Origin: Stercorarius parasiticus
Lineage: Eukaryota; Chordata; Aves; Charadriiformes; Stercorariidae
Assembly (NCBI GenBank): GCA_013396915.1
Contig: VWZL01005058.1
Coordinates: forward strand, 211,001 to 275,000
Direction of reading: 5' to 3'
Length of the DNA: 64,000 bases
A program made the translations under genes and the position numbers. The notes below the pieces were generated by a model. The model was not told the origin of the DNA. It worked only from the letters and a program-made list of their open reading frames with translations, and did no database searches. This document shows positions 1-13,508 of this stretch, piece after piece. The number at the start of each line of letters is the position of its first letter. Within the stretch, counting starts at the first letter, position 1.

Positions 1-1642
1 GAAGCTAAGAGTAAAGGTTAATGAACAGAGGACCAGTCAGGAAGTTATTGGTCTCCCAGGACAATAGGAAACAGGTTCTAAAAGCTATAAAAGCCAGATT
101 TACCTCATACCTTACAGAGTAAAAGGGAAGTCACAGTGCTAAATCAACACCACCAAACCTCCCCAGGCATGATAAGAACTTACCTTCTAGTTTAGCCCTA
201 TCACTTTGTGAAAGGGCCTCCTTTCCTTATTCCTAGTTGGGAACACAAAGGTAACTCTACTGATATAAGGACATAGAGGGGACTAGGACTATAAGAAGTA
301 AACGAACCACTGGGGGAGGAGCTAACACAGCATCTTCTCATCTGTAATCAGCAAAGCCTTTCCAGGCCTAATGAAATGAGAAGAGAGCCCACAAAAGCTG
401 GGTATGAGGTTTGGGTCTTAAAGCATAGCAAAGTTTCTTTGGTCCTCAAAGAAGCAAAGGAGAAGGAAGGGTGAATCTCTCCTTGGCTGAGATATGCTCA
501 GCAGAGGGATAAGAGAAGGGCAGAATGAGTAGTTTTTATTTCTTTGTAATATGTGAGCATATTTTATCATACTGGTTTTTAAGTTTTCTTTCAGTCGTAT
601 TCTGCGCAAGTGTATGCTCCAGTAACTGGAGTAGGTACTTTTCTCTCTCTTCCTAATAGCACTATTTCCCAGATTTTGTGAAAATACAGTCTTCCTTCTG
701 GACTATCTGACCCTTGTACATCCCCCCTTAGGACCAACTAACTTGTAGATTTTCACTAGCTTAAGTGTTTCTTAAGCTTCTTCTAGCACTTTGTGGATTC
801 CTCTGAGACCCTTTCACAACTCTTTGAGGACCATGACACATAACCAAAAAAAACCCCAGGCCTACAGCGAAGAAGCGGCAAATGATTTTTTGCACTGCCT
901 CCTACATCCTAGGTGCTGTACAAAGAGAAAAGGCAGCTCTGAAAGAGAGGACCAAACCAAAAGAAAGGCTCACCTGATTTTTTTTAAACAAATGTCACTT
1001 TGTGTTTGAAAGAGTGAAATTACTAATTTCTGTGAATGGCTGTCCAGAGACTAAGAGATAGTCCAAAGTGTACGTGTGTGGGTATGCTTCCTAAAAGTAC
1101 TGAAAGCTTGAACTTCTTGCAGACATGGGCTGTTTTGATATTTATGTTTATAATCATCACCTCAAAGCAAAACAATGCCAAACCGTGGGTTAGAAATGCA
1201 ACTGCACTGGTAAATCTTGTGTTTTCTCCTTGTCATGTTTCAAGTAGCTAATTAAATGCAGACTTACTAAATGACTAGCACCAGACCACAGTAAGCTCGC
1301 TCCGTTTCTGGGCTCTGCTATGTACGTGTTCAGCAATAAAATGCTTCTTTACCTCCCAATCTGTCAAAGGCAAGGGCAACGTATCATGAGTTACTGCTGG
1401 GGGAGGTGGGGGTGGGCAAGGAATGGTGGCCCAGAAGTTGAGGTGGGCGAACGCTTGATGATCCAGCTCATATGACCTAATAGACTGTGTCACTGCCTTT
1501 GGGAAATACAAACCTCCTGACACATGCCCTTGGCTGAAAGGTCAGAATAGAAAAGACCAAGCTCAGAAAATGAAGCCCTCCAGCTGAGAAAAATAATCCA
1601 ACCATGGACTGGTTGAAAGCTTTATTTTTTCCCCCCAACTTC
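1..1642. other. Unique non-coding sequence
   Basis: No gene or repeat could be supported. The open frames are all under 85 codons and start and stop without splice signals or recognisable motifs. Composition is AT-leaning with no CpG cluster that would suggest a promoter. A short C run and then a T run begin around 1629. Confidence 0.6.
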
Positions 1643-1658
1643 TTTTTTTTTTTTTTTT
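1643..1658. repeat. Poly-T run (16 T)
   Basis: Sixteen consecutive T bases follow a short run of C. There is no upstream retrocopy or target-site duplication on either side, so this is read as a simple homopolymer and not the tail of an inserted element. Confidence 0.85.
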
Positions 1659-2213
1659 CTTCAAATTTTCAAACTTGATGCTTTGCTGTAGTGCTCTTCA
1701 CATCTGATTAAATTAGTCACGTTGCATTATGCCATATCAAATGTGACATGTTGCAATGGAATGTGAACAGTGTATAAAGATGCAGTGGCACCGCAGAGCT
1801 GCTACCTGCTTCTGACTCACATCGGTGTGCAAGCAGCAGGTAAGGGAAGCGTGCAAGCTCCAAATCCTTTCTTGTTATTACGTCATGCTTTTGCAGCTGG
1901 TCAGTAGTTTCTTGCATGGTTACTTAACTTTGCATCAAATTAGTAATCAGCTACTCTGAGAAACTCTCAACTACCTCTCCTGCAAGCACCATACACCTGG
2001 TTGTGATAGCACAAAAGAAGTATCTGATCAGGATTCAGCCCAACCCTTACCAGCACACTAAATACACTAGCTAAAAGAAGACTAGTGAGATACAAAGTGT
2101 GTAGATAATTGCAACCTACAGAGAACAGGGTAGAGGCATCATGTTATTGCTTACATATACACAGTGAGTATTATTCTTGGGGCTGCAGGAGTCACACCAT
2201 CAGGAAGCCCTAA
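1659..2213. other. Unique non-coding sequence
   Basis: Nothing gene-like is visible. The only open frame of note (minus, about 1717-1917, 66 codons) has no recognisable domain. The stretch ends where the CR1 tail begins. Confidence 0.55.
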
Positions 2214-2308
2214 ATTCATAGAATCATAGAATGGTTTGGGTTGGAAGGGACCTTAAAGATCATCTAGTTCCAACCCCCTGCCATGGGCAGGGACACCTCC
2301 CACTAGAA
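2214..2308 (-). mobile_element. CR1 LINE, short 3'-end fragment
   Basis: The plus strand begins with repeats of an ATTCATAG/AATCATAG octamer, then GGTTTGGGTTGGAAGGGACC, then a CCATGGGCAGGGACACC segment. These are the reverse complement of the 3' UTR and octamer tail of avian CR1 retrotransposons, so the element lies on the minus strand with its 3' end at 2214. Only about 95 bp survive. Severe 5' truncation is normal for CR1. Similarity to the expected consensus stops just after CACTAGAA near 2308. No ORF2 sequence is present. Assignment is from remembered consensus features, not from a search. Confidence 0.93.
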
Positions 2309-5300
2309 TTGTGGGAGGACAGCTCCCATCAGGACACCTCTCACTACTAAATTTTAGTCAGTTACTAAGCACCTCCTCTTCGTCTTTTATCAGTGCAGCT
2401 CTTGTGGGCCTCTGCAAGGAATTCAAGTTACTACACTCACATAGAGCACAGAGAAAGCGTTAATATGATACTCCACCTTTCTTGGGGTAAATCCCCACTC
2501 CCACACATGACAATGTAGATGGATGGATTAGAGAAAATCCATGCTAATTTGACCTGGACTAGAATGCTACAAATGCACAGCCCGATTTGTATTTGCTTTG
2601 CATATGATGTTTTACCTGGGATTCTTGTAGGATAGCTTCAAAGAGACAAGAACAGTTTCAGGAAGAAGATCTATTGAACTATCTACTTGCCAAAGAGCCT
2701 CTAGCTCATTGCCATTTTTCTTCCATGTGCCCTAGAAGTCAATACCAGTATCTTATATAGCAAATGACTGCGCTTTCCTATGAAAGGACTACCTAAGCAG
2801 TTAGTAAAGCCATATGGTTGGATAATCCACACTAAAAGACCAGAAAGGGGAAGTGCAGAAGCGAGAATATCTGTGTTATTGTCTCCACACATAACCTGGG
2901 CTGGAAGTTAAGAGAACGCAGTCAAGTTAATTACACTAAACCTTCTGGTACCCTCCTGCCTCCACAGTTTATTCTATGTAACATATTTTTCATCAGTATA
3001 TAACAAAATATATTTTAAAAACTATGGAGACCTCCCTTTGCGTTAATCATCTGAGGATGTAAGCTTTTATGTTATAAATCGCAACCTTTTTCTCTTCAGT
3101 GGTACTCTGGTTTTTTTACAGTCCCAGAGGTCCCTGGCTCAGGAGTTTTGGGGACCTATAACATGGCAGAAATCTCTCCCTACTTGGACAAGGTTCCTGT
3201 GACCAAAGGAGTTTAACTAGATGGATGCGATGGGTACTCCCACAACCCAAGACCATGAGGTACTACATGAAGCTGAAGAAGTAGGTTGGCACAGCAGGGA
3301 GGCTTCAGTAACTCAGTCTCAGTGAGTCTGGTTGTAATGCACACACTCACTACCTTGTGTTTCCTGGGGAAGTTGTGTCCTTTTCTGTGCTTCTTTCACA
3401 GCATTCGTCTGTCTTGTCCTGGAAAGAGAATGGACAGGTTTTGACAACTTTTCTGGTGCATCTCTTGCAGCGGAAATCCTGTTGCCTAGGATATCTGGGC
3501 ACAACGTCGTCAGATAAGTATACAGTTACAATATAGCTGTAAGAAGGGTAGTGTGCAGCCTATAATAATGAAAGTTGTATTCAGTCTATTAACCACAACT
3601 TATTTTATGCTCTCTAATTTTCAGACACTGTCATACCCAGAAGTGTTCAATCCAAACATGAATCCAAATTCATGTTCTGAATTTCCTGATGACATTGTTC
3701 AGAATTCTTTTGCTCCCAGTTTCCAGTGCTAACTGAGGCCAGGTATCCCCAGTAAAGGGGAGAGGGAGAAGTCATGGTGCTTAATGAAAAATTTGTTGGA
3801 CCAATTAAAATTTGAGTTTGGCTCAAGAGCATGGCTGTAGAGTTAAAAAGAAGCTAATATACCAGCGTGCCTAAAATCACAGACCTCACTTGGGAAAAAC
3901 CCCAGTGTAGGGGTTCTCCAAGGAGCTGATCCCACTACACAATTCTAGGACCTGCTCTCCTTTGAAAGATTTATTGAAAAAGCTGTAGCTGACATGAGAT
4001 ATATTTCTCTTTACTTCTCCCATTCCCTGCAATTGGCCAGTTTGAATCTTTTCCAGTGTGTGGTCCAGAAAGGGACAACACGTCCCATGCATAATTTGCC
4101 CTGTCTTCCCTCTTCTGTTTGTCTTTCTGTGGTTCCTCTTTCTTCTCATTCAAATTCATACATATTTAGCAGATGAAATGAATAGCAAAAAGCAACTGTG
4201 TTGTAATTAATGCACATATGTAAAACCAGTGCCTGCATAGCTGACCTTTCCATTTGTCTAAATTTGGCTGGGTATAAAAGAAACTGCCAACACAATTTTC
4301 CATTGGTAATGACGTGTTTATGACCATACTGAACTGTAACACCTTCTATTTTCTGATGGACTAATAGAATAAGGAGGATGGTGATCGTCAAACCAGCTCT
4401 GCATCCGAGGTAACCCAGTGCAGTACATCTCCAGAGGTTTGAATCGGTTCCAGGACAACTATGTTGTGCTCTCAACACTCGCTGGATTCAGCTGCTTGAG
4501 TAGTCCCTGTTCTGGAATTTGGCAACTTGAAAGAAATGTATCAAATACTTGGTCATATACTTGCACCTGCAGCATGTCTCATGGGGAGCAAAAAGCTGAT
4601 GCTCGAAGCAGGCTGACAAGGACTTGTTCCCAAAAGAGAATACTTGGAGGAGGAGAGAGATTTCATATAACAATGTTTGTGGGTTTAGAAAATACTGTTA
4701 TCAGCTCCCTGTGAAGGCCAAGGCCCAGTTTAAGGAAGATGGCAAGGGAGCAATCTGAAGCTGCGTAGCACTGCTTCTGTAACCTGCTCTCCAGCTCAGA
4801 CATGAGCTTCCTCCAAACCACGCAGACCTTGCCCGGAAGCCATGCACAGTGCAAAAGGCACCACAAGCTGGAGAGCGTATCTCAGGTTGGTCCTGAATTA
4901 GAAACACTATTGTCTTCCTCCTAGGCCATGGAAGAACTTACTTACCATATGGCATCGTCAAAATGGAGTGCCTCCCTACTTACACCCTGACTGGGTATAC
5001 CCGTGGATGGAATAAGTCCTATGTAACAACCTAGGCAGACCTTTCCTGAGGCTTAGCAGGTAAGATCATACATGGGTGGACGACCTGGACTTTGGCTGGA
5101 CATGACTCCACAGGAACCTGGCATTGGAGCAGCTGCAGTCTGGTTTGGGATTGCTGTGATTTACACCAGAGATGATGCTGGCTCCAATCCAGGCCAGGAT
5201 ATATGAGAAGCACAGATGCCACACAGCCTCCCTGATTCTCCTGGCTCACGGGACGCATCTGTACTAACTGGCCAGCCAGTAAAGATGGGGAAATTTGACA

Positions 5301-7498
5301 CTGCACCAGCAGTAAAACTAGGATTTTAACTGTCATTCAACCATTTGATTTGTCTAGAGACCTGGTATGCATATCTCAGCACTGGGGAAAATAGAGGAAA
5401 TACAATTTAATACTGAAGTCACTGGAATGGAAAAGCTGCGATGTCGCCTTCCCTCTCCACCCACTTGGTTTAGTTTGAGAAGCAAAGCCGTCCCACAATG
5501 CTTCCAGAAACGCACACACGCATGCAGACATGATGATGGCAGCACGGCCATTGCCACAACTAGAGCCATGTGAGTGTTTCCAGCCACCAACACACGTTGT
5601 GCTACAGAGGCACATACAGGAGGGCACACTGGGGAGCAGGAGCCTCTGCCTTTGGAGGAAGAGTGGGAGGTTTAAAAAACCCTTATGAATTAGGAATACC
5701 ATTGCTGCTATTAAAAGATATGGAAACTAATGTTTCGTCATTCCTGAGCTTAGAGAGCATGGCTGCCACTGGAGTGCTGGGCTGAATGGGGAGGAGGAAG
5801 AATTGCAATTAAGCCTAGCTAATATGAGGCCACTAATTTAGGAGTCCAGGCATCTTGGGCTTCCTACAGACAAGAAATAAGAGGGAGAGAGTAGCTCCTT
5901 CAGGAGCCATTTCAAACCCACTGAGATGTGAATGGCTGTCTGGGGCTTGTCTCTCTGCCCTGGGACCGTGGAGACCCCGCTGGCAATTTGGGCGTCGCAA
6001 GTGGGTGAATCTGGGCCTTTGGGCTCAGACACACTAACAAGTTACTGCAGGGCAACAAGAGGCTATTAGGAAATAAACTCAGTGAATTTATGCTTCAGAA
6101 AGGCACCCAGATGTCTCCCCGTGTGCTGCTAGTGCTTGTCTCTCTTGGAGCTGCCTGCTGTCTGACAAGCCCCCGTGAGTCCCTTTAAGGACAAGTGAGG
6201 CGTGGTACCTGCTGTTTGGGGGCAAGAAAACAGAGGTAAGGGGAGGTAAGGATGGCACAGGGCCATGGGGTGGACAAGAGGCAGATTTAGGCTTCATGAT
6301 TGGGCTTGACTATTTGTTTGTTCTTCTTCCTTAACTGGTAGAGGCTGTTTTGAATCTGTCGTTTAAAACAAAAGCAAAGCAGGCGGGTGCTTTGTGAATG
6401 GGGGAAAGACCGCGCCCCAGGGATTACCTTCAGCTCCCTAGAGATGCAATTTGTGAAACAAGCATGGTTAAGTGGATGTTTTTCCTTGGTATCCGCCTAT
6501 GTCTAATCTGAGGAGCACCCAGGAGTGCTCCTGAGCTCCCACAGCCGGGTGCTGGCCCCGGCTGAGCCCACGAGATCCCTCATGCTCCAGCTCCCACTGG
6601 AAAGAAATCCAGGGCCACGTGAACCTAACTCCAGAAAGCAGACAAATACTGGCACAAGACCTCAGGGGCTTGACACAGCCTCTTGTGCGAGGAAGGGGGA
6701 GGACAGTAAATCCGGCTCGGAGGAGATTCTCTCGGTGTTCAGTGGAGCCTCCCTACACTGCTGCTGAAGCCCGGCAGCCCCTCACCTGTTATTTTACACT
6801 TCGTACCCATGCAGCACATAACAGCTTTGCTAGCAGATATTCAGGCAACGTGTGAGGATGTTTTTCAGTTATTCACAGCTAGTCGTCGAAACAGAGTGCA
6901 AGCTAATCTGTTAGGTGATGAATTTGCATATACACAGGTTTTAATATCAAGTGAGACGCACTTTGTGTGAACTCTGTAGCTCTTATACAACATATTCAAT
7001 TAATATCTGTTCGTTGGTTTTAATAGGTTTCTCCTATAATGTTTACAAGACTGTATGGGCTCTCTCTTTTGACTAATTAACACATCTTTAAATTCCTTTG
7101 ACTAAAGCTTTTCGTCGTCTGCTGAGTAATACTTTGATTTATCAGGCTTTAGATCCAAATATTTGGGGGGAGGAGTCATATGTTCATTAAAAAATAATCT
7201 TTAATATTCTGTCCTCACATAGTAAGGCGATGTAGCAAGTCTTCCACTATGTCGTTTGGTATTTTAAAAGCTGCCATTTTATTTGTGCTTTAATTTTAAT
7301 GCTGCCATTTCACTTTATGTGGGGAAACAGAGATAACTAATTTTGTCAAAGAGTTGATGGTTCAGAGGACTCCACCTTCACTCCAAGCCTGATTCTGCTT
7401 ACAAGAAGTACACAGAACCATGAAAACTGGCATTGCCTTTGTGCCACAAGACCGAGCACTGCTTTGTCATGAAAATGATCCTTGCATGAAGCCTACAG
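2309..7498. other. Unique non-coding sequence
   Basis: Roughly 5 kb with no supported gene. Open frames reach only 110 codons (minus, 4146-4478) and overlap one another in opposite frames, as expected by chance. The first 40 bp (about 2310-2345) partly repeat the wording of the adjacent CR1 end (CAGGACACC...TCACTA) and may be a decayed piece of it. A GC-richer patch lies at about 6400-6780, but it does not reach CpG-island density by eye. Confidence 0.5.
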
Positions 7499-7499
7499 A

Positions 7500-7526
<27 letters not shown>
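7499..7526. repeat. Poly-A run (28 A)
   Basis: Twenty-eight consecutive A bases. I looked for a retrocopy to the left and a target-site duplication to the right and saw neither, nor an AATAAA signal just upstream. It therefore reads as a simple repeat; an undetected, highly decayed retrocopy remains possible. Confidence 0.9.
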
Positions 7527-7530
<4 letters not shown>

Positions 7531-8322
7531 AAAATCCTGTACCATCTACCACAGCTTGTGTCACCAAAATTGCTGAATGATTGGAGGCTCAGCTTTCCGT
7601 ACTGGAAAAGCTACTCACAGCCTTTCCAAAAACACTGGATTTGAAGCTGATGTCTTCGAAACAGAGCTCCACACTGCCATGGTTACAGAGGAAAGTAATG
7701 CCTGGTTTCCCTCGCCCGGAGCCCTCAGTATTGAGCACACCTTTGACTTTCTGGAAGTGCACTTGTGTCCCCTTCTCAGAGTGCCTGTTTCTGGAGTCAC
7801 GTCACCAGCCGTGGGCATCTGACTCTCTTTAATTCCTCACTTCAGCACCCCTCTGCTATGGTAAAAGATTATCCAAAAGAGAGTCAATCAAAGTAGATAG
7901 CGTAGGTCTTTGTAAGAGGAGACCTTTGCTTTAAAGAGCAATGAAAACTTCATTTAAAAAAACACACAACTGGCATCTGATTTAGCAGCCTTTGAACTCA
8001 GCAGCCTGAGTGTGGAAGTTCACAGTATACAGCTATTTTTTCAGGTGGACATCACTGACTCTTGGGGGTCATATTTTTCAGATTTTCCTTGCTATCATAA
8101 CACTAAGAGATTTCTTTTAAAACAAGGAAAAATAAAGCTGACACTCCAGAGAGAAGTGAAGAGGACAATATGTCTCTTCTAATCCTTGGGGGGGGCTTTT
8201 GATTTCAAATTGTGAAGCACAGTGGACTCGGAATCTTCAAGAACAGATTTCAGTATCAATATTCATTGGTGAGTATATCACTACTAGGTAAATTGAAATA
8301 GATTCTGAAAAAAAAATCTCTT

Positions 8323-8363
8323 TTACAATGCACTAAGTATTACTTACAATGCATTAAGTATTA
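8323..8363. repeat. Two-copy 21-bp tandem repeat
   Basis: The 20-mer starting TTACAATGCACTAAGTATTA at 8323 is repeated at 8344 with one difference (C to T). The spacing is 21 bp. It is a small local duplication with no apparent function. Confidence 0.85.
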
Positions 8364-8390
8364 GAGTGCTTACACATAAAAGTAAAAAAG

Positions 8391-8407
8391 CAACAACAAC
8401 AACAACA
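8391..8407. repeat. (CAA)n microsatellite
   Basis: Between five and six uninterrupted CAA units within an A-rich context. Too short to be notable apart from potential length polymorphism. Confidence 0.85.
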
Positions 8408-11400
8408 TACACAAGCTAACACTTTTTCATTGTTTTATTTCTATAGTGAAATTTACCTTCCCACATGGAGAAATAAAGCAAATAGTAATATAGCTCCCTA
8501 AATATAGTTTCCATAATGACCTTATAATAAGCAAAGCTGGTGGCCTCATGTGTTATATAGTTCTATTAAAGAAAAAATGTGCCTGCTTATTAACTTGCCA
8601 TACCCAGCCATTTTTGCTGAAGTTCTCAATACCAGGTGTCTGCCCAAGCTGACTGGTTTTAAAAATCTCCGTCAAATTTTTTCAGCTATGTTATAAACTA
8701 CATTGGAAAACCCAAATTTAAAATTCTGGTAGTCTTATCTTTGAGAGTTTCGAAGGCCTTACACTTCAAAACAGAGATGTGATGTTTGGCAGGTGTGATC
8801 TTTTGAATGGGAGGTGATTTACCGTGCAAACCCTTCAAAACGTGAGGAAGCACCAAGCTTCTGAAGTGTTAGATTTTAGCAGCTTCATGTCTCAACATCC
8901 GGTCCCTGCTAGGCATGGTCCAGCCACAGATCAACCAGGATTCTCTCAAAGTTTGCAAATCCCTGGCACAGATGGGTTGGGGCTGGGTAAAGACTCGATT
9001 CAAGCTCCTGGGCGCTCTTTCCTCTCACATTCACGGTGGACTCCCAGCGAGGCACTGGCAGCCTGGTTCGGAGGCAGTTGTTCTCATGGGACTTTTGTTT
9101 TCCTATCCCATTGGGAATACCAGAGCACTCAGAGCTGTTGACGACTCTAACAGCAGCAGTGCTTTGAATAGATGCAGTGCTTTGGGGAATATATGTGTAC
9201 ATACTCACGTATGCACACACCGTATATAGAAGGGGCATACGTATCCATATTCACAAAGATACACTGATAATTCAGAAAACTCAGACTCTTGATACCTCAA
9301 ACTCAGTACTTGAAATTCTTAAATACTTTGGATCTGTGTGCCTTTGTTTGCCATTCATAAAAGACAGACAACAGTCTCTCCTTGTTTTATGTCAGCGTTG
9401 TGAAAATCAGTTCCGTACTGTGTGAGGCCATCCAGTACTGCAGCAAGGAGTACCATAAACACGTCCACAAGGAGATGAGGAATTCTGTCTTCTGAGCAGG
9501 ATTTGAATGTGGTGAGGTACATAAAACACACGGCCACACACCGAATAGCTAAAAGACAACACTGGATAGTTGTTCGTTTTTCAGGCACAGAGTCCAGCAA
9601 AGATCCCATGGAAGAAACAGAATTTGATCAGCTGACGAAGAATCTTATTTAAACATGATATTGATTCAAGGACAGTCTGAATTCTGGATTTGAGATCTTA
9701 TGATTGCTGGCTTATGCATCTTCTTTTGTATCTTGTATTTTATAACATTCTTTTAATTTTGTTTGTCTGATACAATCTAAAGCATGAAGGATCACTTTGG
9801 CAATTAAGCACTGCCGTTCATCTGTACTGTAGAATTAATTTCATTTGTGTCTGCTGAAAACAAACTGTGATGAACATACTTCTTTTAAAGTATGCCAGTG
9901 TAAAATGACATTTAACATAGAAGATACCTTCAATTAAAAAAAAAGTAATGAATCAGGGAAGAAATGAACAAAAGAAACAGTATGCCCAAGGAAGTACTAA
10001 TTTAGACTAGCAGAGGGCTGAGAAGAGCTATTGAAGAATTTCATTATCACATCCTTTTCGAAGAAGGAAGACTCCTGCTTTCCTATTTCATGATAATTGG
10101 ATGAAGAAATGTGGGTGGGAGCACAATTCATTGCAGAATTTGATGAATTATTTACTAATTAAGGAGAGAAACAGGATAGTATGAGCTATATTACTTTGAT
10201 ATGAATGTTCCTTTTATTATATTATTTATACACATGCAATTGTTGCTTTTATTAACTAAGAGGTTAATCACTTGAATGGGATACTTTGCATTCTTTACAA
10301 TTACATACACCAGCAAATTGGCTAATTTTATGTGAAAAAAAAAATAACCTAGCAATTTTTTTAGTACTTATCTGTATGGTGCAGTTTAATAACATTTTTG
10401 CACAGCGTAAAATGAATAAACCAGCTGGTCTCATGTTTTGGCAGCAGCCCTGCACATTGCAACATGGCACACGCAGACCCAGGAGCCCCGGTTGGGGTTT
10501 AGGCGCGCTGCAGAGGCGATGACACACAACTCCCCGAGGGGTGGAAGATGAACCCGGTGATGTGCTGTGCCTCCAGACAGGCTGTTTGCGGGGCGGGCTG
10601 GAGGATGACTTCAAAGGTGGCTGCCTCATTTTTCCTGCAGCTGGGAGTGCCATTTTGTTCTGGGGATATTGTTTCTGTAGCAAACTGATCACTGTGGAGA
10701 CTGGATGAAATTAAAACTGCCCTGCTGGACGCGTTAAACCCTGCTAGTGCAGCAGATGCAGAGAAACCCTCGCGCACTCAGCCACGGAGTTTCTGGGGGT
10801 AAAAGACTGATCCTGTCTGCTGCTATGAGCCTTCGGTGTCTCCGCATGCAGAGCACTGGTGCCTTTAAATTGCCCACGAGTCTTTCACCCCGTACCATCA
10901 TCCAGCCTGGCGCTGCTAAGCCCTTTGATGGTAATTCTGCCACTGCTCCCCAAAAAGCACACCCAAGACTTTGTGGAACGGGTGTTGTTTGGATAAGATC
11001 AAAATAATGGAACACGTGCCCGGAGGAAAAGGATTATTCATCTGGACGTCTCTTCATGTCTAGATCACCTCACCAGAACTCCAGAGGAGCCCACACTGTA
11101 GCAGTCCATACCACTTATAATTTTTTTGTTTCATCCATACATACAGATTGTTAAAAACATAACCAAACATATGGTCTCCAGACAGAAACACCTACCTCTA
11201 TTTAAAATTATAAAAATATGAAAGAATCTCTGTTTAGATTCCTCATTCACGTGCCCCACCCTTTCTTCCCTGATGCATATAAAGGCATCGATATGTAAGC
11301 TTCATTTGCTAGTCATTAGAAAAATAAGTAAAAGTACATGGTTTGGGTTGATGATGTAATAAGTTTTTAGTGATTTTCACTGATTCAATGGAAAAATATA

Positions 11401-13014
11401 TCTTATTGTTCACTAGAGATGGGGGATGGGAGGTTAATATACATTTCGGTTTAGATATGAATCATTTTGGGAACATTAATGGAATTTTTTTTCAATTGTA
11501 ACCACATGGGGTTTTATTAAATTTTAAAATGAAAACAAAATGCAGATGGGGCGGCTCAGCCATCTAGCTCACTTTTCACATCTTCCTAACACACCACAGT
11601 GCAGCCAAACCAAGCATGCATGACTGCAGCCCAGGGAAGGTCTGGGGAAAGCCTGAGCCCTGCGGTGAAGGAGGCCGTTCTCCACTGCCAGGAATAGACA
11701 TTTTCTGCATTTATCAAACTCTTCCCTTCTCAAGAGAGCACAGGAGCGCTCTGGCGAGCGCAGTTGTTCTGTGTGAGCATCATTCCTTTGACGTACATTA
11801 CTGGGACACAGCTGAATATGATCCAGGAGCCCTCAATAACTGAGTCCAGGAGAAAAAACATTCTTAACTTGTCTAAGTCTGAGATGACTGAACTTCCCCA
11901 TCACTTGGCAGCTGTATTCTGAAGAAGACACAGGTAAAACATAAATATCCAACATGCCCAGAACGTGGAAATCAAGGGGTAAGGAAGCAATAATGATAGT
12001 AGGTGAGAAGCACGGTCTGTGTTCTCCAGTCATCCAAGGAAGAAGGCATCCTTGAGGCACCAAAGCATGACTGAACTTTGAATTGTTATCAGGTTTGGCT
12101 GAGAAAATTCACTTTCAGAGGATATCTCTGCACTTAGAAATAGTTGTTCCAAATGGACAAACAGAACAAACACATAAATAAAATAAATAAAGAAATTACT
12201 GTGGAATAATAGTGGAAAATCTTCCATTTTGTAATATCAAAAATGTGCTAAGGAAAAGCATAAGCATAGTGTTGATTATACCAGGCACATCTTTCATGGA
12301 GCTGTGAATGCAAAATTAAAAGAAGTCATTCGTGTGAATTTTCTTGTACCTTTCTGAAATGCTTCAGAAAGATCACATGAAAAACTCCATCAAAACTGAC
12401 GTTTCTCTCTTAAACATTTATTCATTAACAAATCTGTCTTCTTTTTTTAATGGAAAATCCATCAATCAAAACTATTTTACTTGCCCCTACTTTCCCGCCT
12501 TTGAAAAAATCAATCCCCCAGTCTGGGCTGGGAACCAGCCCCTCGGTGCGGAGCTGCACGAAAGGCTGTGTGAGGTACGGGGACCCCCAGGAATGGGCAG
12601 AGCTGAGCAGGAGAGTCAGGGAGGTCTCGTCCCCTCAGGCACCACTGCTGAGATTGTGCACAAAGGCTCGTTCGCTGGTTTTGGGGGCAGCAGCAGGCTG
12701 ACCTTTCCTTCCCGGAGCCTCAGCGTGTGGTATCGCAGCGTAGAGGCGGAAAGGGGGGGAGGAATATGTTTACTTCAGACCTGCCCCCCTCCAAGTATGC
12801 ACAGATTCTCCTAACAGACCAATCCAGCCACGTAACTCTGTAATTTGGGGGGCTTATTTTTTTTCAAGGCATAAAGTCACAGGCTGAATCTGTAAAGAAG
12901 CTGAGCCCTGAGCACTGCTGCTAAACTATAGCTAAGGCAGAAAAAAAAGGCACCCAGCAGTAGTGATCGCCCAGCTTGCAGGAATATGCTGAACCAGCTT
13001 TGCACTTCATTTTT

Positions 13015-13033
13015 CCTCCTCTTGAAGAGGAGG
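13015..13033. repeat. Short perfect palindrome
   Basis: The arms CCTCCTCTT and AAGAGGAGG are perfect reverse complements around a single G. Allowing one mismatch extends the arms to 12 bp. In a window this size a few perfect 9-bp arms with tiny spacers are expected by chance, so no function is inferred. Confidence 0.7.
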
Positions 13034-13407
13034 GAAGTGAGTACCTCAATGGGATAAGGCACCCTAATATGAGGAAAATCAAGAAGGCACAGTTTTCCAA
13101 GGGATAGACTCACAGACTTCGAAGCCTGAAGATGCCATCTGATATTTTTTCCCCATCTTTCCTAACTTTAAGAGTCTTGCATTTACCTGGGTGCTGTGTG
13201 AAAGCTGCACTGGTCAAGCGAACCCGCTGTGATGCTTCGGTGTGGCTGGGTTAGCTATATCTGCACTTTTTAAAACGAAAATTTAATAACAGTCCATATG
13301 GTTATAATTAAAGAAAAATCCATTTACATTTTAAAATGCACACATTTTATTGAAAACAGCTTACATAAACACATCTGGAACACAGCTTTAGATAAAAAGC
13401 ATATGCA

Positions 13408-13508
13408 GGGTCTGATTCTGTTATTGCTTATGCTGGAGTAAGTCAAAAATGACTCCATCAAAGTCAGTTCACAGGTGTAAGGCCAATGGGAGATCCGAAT
13501 CTGACCTA
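13408..13508. mobile_element. Ancient amniote fold-back (MITE-like) repeat
   Basis: The left end reads GGGTCTGATTCTG, and the right end, reverse complemented, reads TAGGTCAGATTCGG, so the ends form imperfect inverted repeats. The interior has GGAGTAAGTC, GACTCCATCAAAGTCA and ACAGGTGTAAGG. This layout matches an old amniote repeat I recognise from turtle, crocodile and bird DNA: a fold-back of about 100 bp whose core reads roughly as GTAACTCCACTGAAGTCAAT. Many differences from that pattern suggest great age. I do not assign a database family name. It is non-coding and long immobile. Confidence 0.55.

Larger units (their letters stand above)
7527..13407. other. Unique non-coding sequence with minor simple repeats
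   Basis: No gene could be supported. The largest frames are 142 codons (minus, 10264-10692) and 156 codons (plus, 12344-12814). The latter begins in AT-rich sequence and runs into a GC-rich patch at about 12530-12760, and neither has a recognisable fold or motif. Small simple repeats inside this stretch are listed separately. Confidence 0.5.

Noticed and set aside
6400..6780. CpG-island promoter
   Set aside because: GC rises, but CpG dinucleotides stay few and no TATA, initiator or exon follows.
7420..7526. Possible processed retrocopy with poly-A tail
   Set aside because: No AATAAA upstream, no gene-like sequence, and no target-site duplication around the A run.
12344..12814. 156-codon plus frame
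   Set aside because: It spans an abrupt AT-rich to GC-rich change and has no motif; a second frame (12450-12701) overlaps it, as expected in stop-poor GC-rich sequence.
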